From positions 1 to 7,803 of the forward strand of contig JAISRY010000111.1 of assembly GCA_031273385.1 (NCBI GenBank): a stretch of 7,803 nt of DNA. The letters are read 5' to 3'. Under the pieces are notes generated by a model, which worked only from the letters and a program-made list of their open reading frames with translations, was not told where the DNA came from and did not search any database. Positions 7,063-7,803 of the stretch are shown in pieces. The position numbers and the translations under genes were made by a program. The stretch's first letter is position 1. Each line of letters begins with the position of its first letter. This DNA comes from Tannerellaceae bacterium (GTDB taxonomy: Bacteria > Bacteroidota > Bacteroidia > Bacteroidales > Tannerellaceae).

Positions 7063-7097
7063 AAAGGCCTTTCTCCTCGCAGGGAAAGGCCTTTTTT
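7063..7097 (+). terminator. Intrinsic terminator of the ilvD leader (attenuator)
   Basis: Arms 7063-7075 and 7082-7094 form a 13-bp stem (AAAGGCCTTTCTC with GGGAAAGGCCTTT, one G-U pair) with a six-base loop (7076-7081). A T-run at 7092-7097 overlaps its 3' arm. The stem contains AAAGGCCTTT on both sides. It ends 14 nt before the ilvD ATG, between promoter and gene, so it must be conditional for ilvD to be expressed. Confidence 0.9.
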
Positions 7098-7111
7098 ATT
7101 GGAAAGATCGA

Positions 7112-7803
7112 ATGGAGAAAATGACATTACGCAGCTTAGGCAGCACAGAGGGACGCCGGATGGCGGGAGCGCGCGCTTTATGGCGTGCCAATGGTATGAC
7201 GGAAGAGCAGATGGGGAAACCGATTATTGCCGTCGTCAACTCGTTTACGCAGTTTGTGCCCGGACATGTACACCTGCATGATATCGGGCAGCAGGTGAAG
7301 GAGGAGATCGGGAAGTTGGGATGCTTTGCCGCCGAATTTAATACGATAGCCATCGACGATGGTATCGCCATGGGGCACGACGGTATGCTCTATTCCCTCC
7401 CCTCGCGCGATCTGATCGCCGACAGCGTGGAATATATGGTGAACGCCCATAAAGCGGACGCCATGATCTGTATCAGCAATTGCGACAAGATTACCCCCGG
7501 TATGCTGATGGCTGCCATGCGGCTGAATATACCGGCCGTTTTTGTGTCGGGGGGGCCGATGGAGGCCGGGGAGGCGGATGGCCGTTCGCTCGACCTGATC
7601 GACGTGATGGTGGAGGCGGCAGACGATTCCGTCAGCGATGAACGGATCGAACGGATCGAACGGTCGGCCTGCCCCGGATGCGGCAGTTGTTCGGGGATGT
7701 TTACCGCCAACTCCATGAACTGCCTGAACGAGGCGATCGGCCTGGCTTTGCCGGGGAACGGGACGATCGTCGCCACACATGCCAACCGTACCCGCCTGTT
7801 CCA
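7112..7803 (+). CDS. ilvD: Dihydroxy-acid dehydratase, N-terminal part (3' end outside window)
   Basis: This enzyme dehydrates 2,3-dihydroxy-isovalerate and 2,3-dihydroxy-3-methylvalerate to the 2-oxo acids that are the direct precursors of valine, leucine and isoleucine. It is a cytoplasmic iron-sulfur enzyme. The window holds 230 codons of about 600, open to the edge. Visible signatures are [16 protein letters not shown] (14-29), [18 protein letters not shown] (42-59), [19 protein letters not shown] (82-100), the [10 protein letters not shown] motif (122-131) with Cys124 and the metal-site Lys126, SGGPMEAGE (146-154), and [18 protein letters not shown] (187-204). Cys124 and the CxxCGSC cysteines are the expected cluster ligands. 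The start at 7112 gives MEKMTLRS, matching the length of known Bacteroidales IlvD N-termini, with GGAAAG (7101-7106) five bases upstream. ATG 7121 is an in-frame alternative. Expression is probably set by the attenuator just upstream. In this phylum ilvD commonly precedes ilvB, ilvN and ilvC, which would lie outside. Confidence 0.97.
   Translation, partial: MEKMTLRSLGSTEGRRMAGARALWRANGMTEEQMGKPIIAVVNSFTQFVPGHVHLHDIGQQVKEEIGKLGCFAAEFNTIAIDDGIAMGHDGMLYSLPSRDLIADSVEYMVNAHKADAMICISNCDKITPGMLMAAMRLNIPAVFVSGGPMEAGEADGRSLDLIDVMVEAADDSVSDERIERIERSACPGCGSCSGMFTANSMNCLNEAIGLALPGNGTIVATHANRTRLF
7640..7663 (+). repeat. Short in-frame tandem repeat within ilvD
   Basis: The nine-base unit GAACGGATC occurs twice in a row (7640-7648, 7649-7657), followed by GAACGG (7658-7663). 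It encodes E-R-I-E-R-I-E-R just before the conserved SACPGCGSC motif. It keeps the reading frame and falls in a region that varies in length between IlvD proteins. Confidence 0.8.

Larger units (their letters stand above)
6933..7097 (+). promoter_or_regulatory. Transcription attenuator leader RNA of ilvD
   Basis: The predicted leader contains four competing segments. Region 1 (6998-7003, CTTTCT) can pair with part of region 2 (7022-7027, AGAAAG). Region 2 (7018-7028, GAGGAGAAAGG) is a perfect 11-nt complement of region 3 (7068-7078, CCTTTCTCCTC). It extends with a G-U pair on each side and one further G-C pair to 7016-7029/7067-7080. Region 3 instead pairs with region 4 in the terminator at 7063-7094. 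The leader ORF stop TGA (7017-7019) lies on the 5' edge of region 2. A ribosome finishing the ORF would therefore cover region 2 and allow termination, while one stalled on the upstream Leu/Val codons would leave region 2 free and prevent it. The 5' end is inferred from the promoter. Confidence 0.82.

Noticed and set aside
7018..7097. T-box or other riboswitch interpretation of the ilvD leader
   Set aside because: There is no T-box motif or specifier stem, and the leader is short. The BCAA-rich ORF plus the antiterminator/terminator pair explains the structure better.
7178..7780. Minus-strand open frame of 200 residues opposite ilvD
   Set aside because: It is antisense to the well-conserved IlvD frame, which runs open to the window edge, and has no recognisable domain.
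1..7803. CRISPR array, tRNA or rRNA gene, insertion sequence or prophage
   Set aside because: Reading both strands showed no regularly spaced repeats, no tRNA-like cloverleaf, no transposase motifs and no phage genes.

Overview
The window looks like a chromosomal segment of a Bacteroidales bacterium. The evidence is the sequence style of ArgS, TopA and IlvD, the GH92 lipoprotein, the lack of strong Shine-Dalgarno sites, and promoters that fit the Bacteroidetes pattern TTTG - about 19 bp - TAnnTTTG. A Parabacteroides/Tannerella-like genus is plausible, but the sequence alone does not settle it.

Layout, left to right. (1) 1-756 (+): the C-terminal part of arginyl-tRNA synthetase (argS), cut by the window edge. 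(2) 756-785: a hairpin with an A-tract before it and a T-tract after it, able to end transcription from both sides. (3) 784-2991 (-): a GH92 exo-alpha-mannosidase lipoprotein. (4) 3004-5349 (-): topA, DNA topoisomerase I, lying 12 bp upstream of the GH92 gene and probably co-transcribed with it from a promoter near 5381-5411. (5) 5350-5515: a short gap holding the topA promoter and several small hairpins. (6) 5516-6727 (-): an AAA_14/DUF4143 (COG1373-type) ATPase of unknown role, visibly more AT-rich than its neighbours and probably an accessory gene. (7) 6728-7111: a divergent intergenic region with promoters for both flanking genes and a regulatory leader. (8) 7112-window end (+): the N-terminal 230 codons of ilvD, dihydroxy-acid dehydratase of branched-chain amino-acid synthesis.

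The most interesting part is the ilvD leader (about 6930-7100). A Bacteroidetes-type promoter (6897-6927) precedes a 19-codon ORF (6960-7019) with seven Leu/Val/Ile codons, five of them in the runs L-V-V and L-V-I. Its stop codon overlaps the 5' arm of an 11-nt perfect complement (7018-7028 with 7068-7078). The 3' arm of that pair is also part of a strong intrinsic terminator (7063-7097) that ends 14 nt before the ilvD start. A fourth element (6998-7003) can pair with 7022-7027. This is the full logic of ribosome-mediated transcription attenuation, as in the enteric trp and ilv leaders. Scarce Leu, Val or Ile would stall the ribosome, let the antiterminator form and allow ilvD transcription. 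Ample supply would let the ribosome reach the stop codon, cover the antiterminator arm and leave the terminator to form.

The remaining genes are housekeeping (argS, topA) or glycan-degrading (GH92) and show no sign of forming a novel system.
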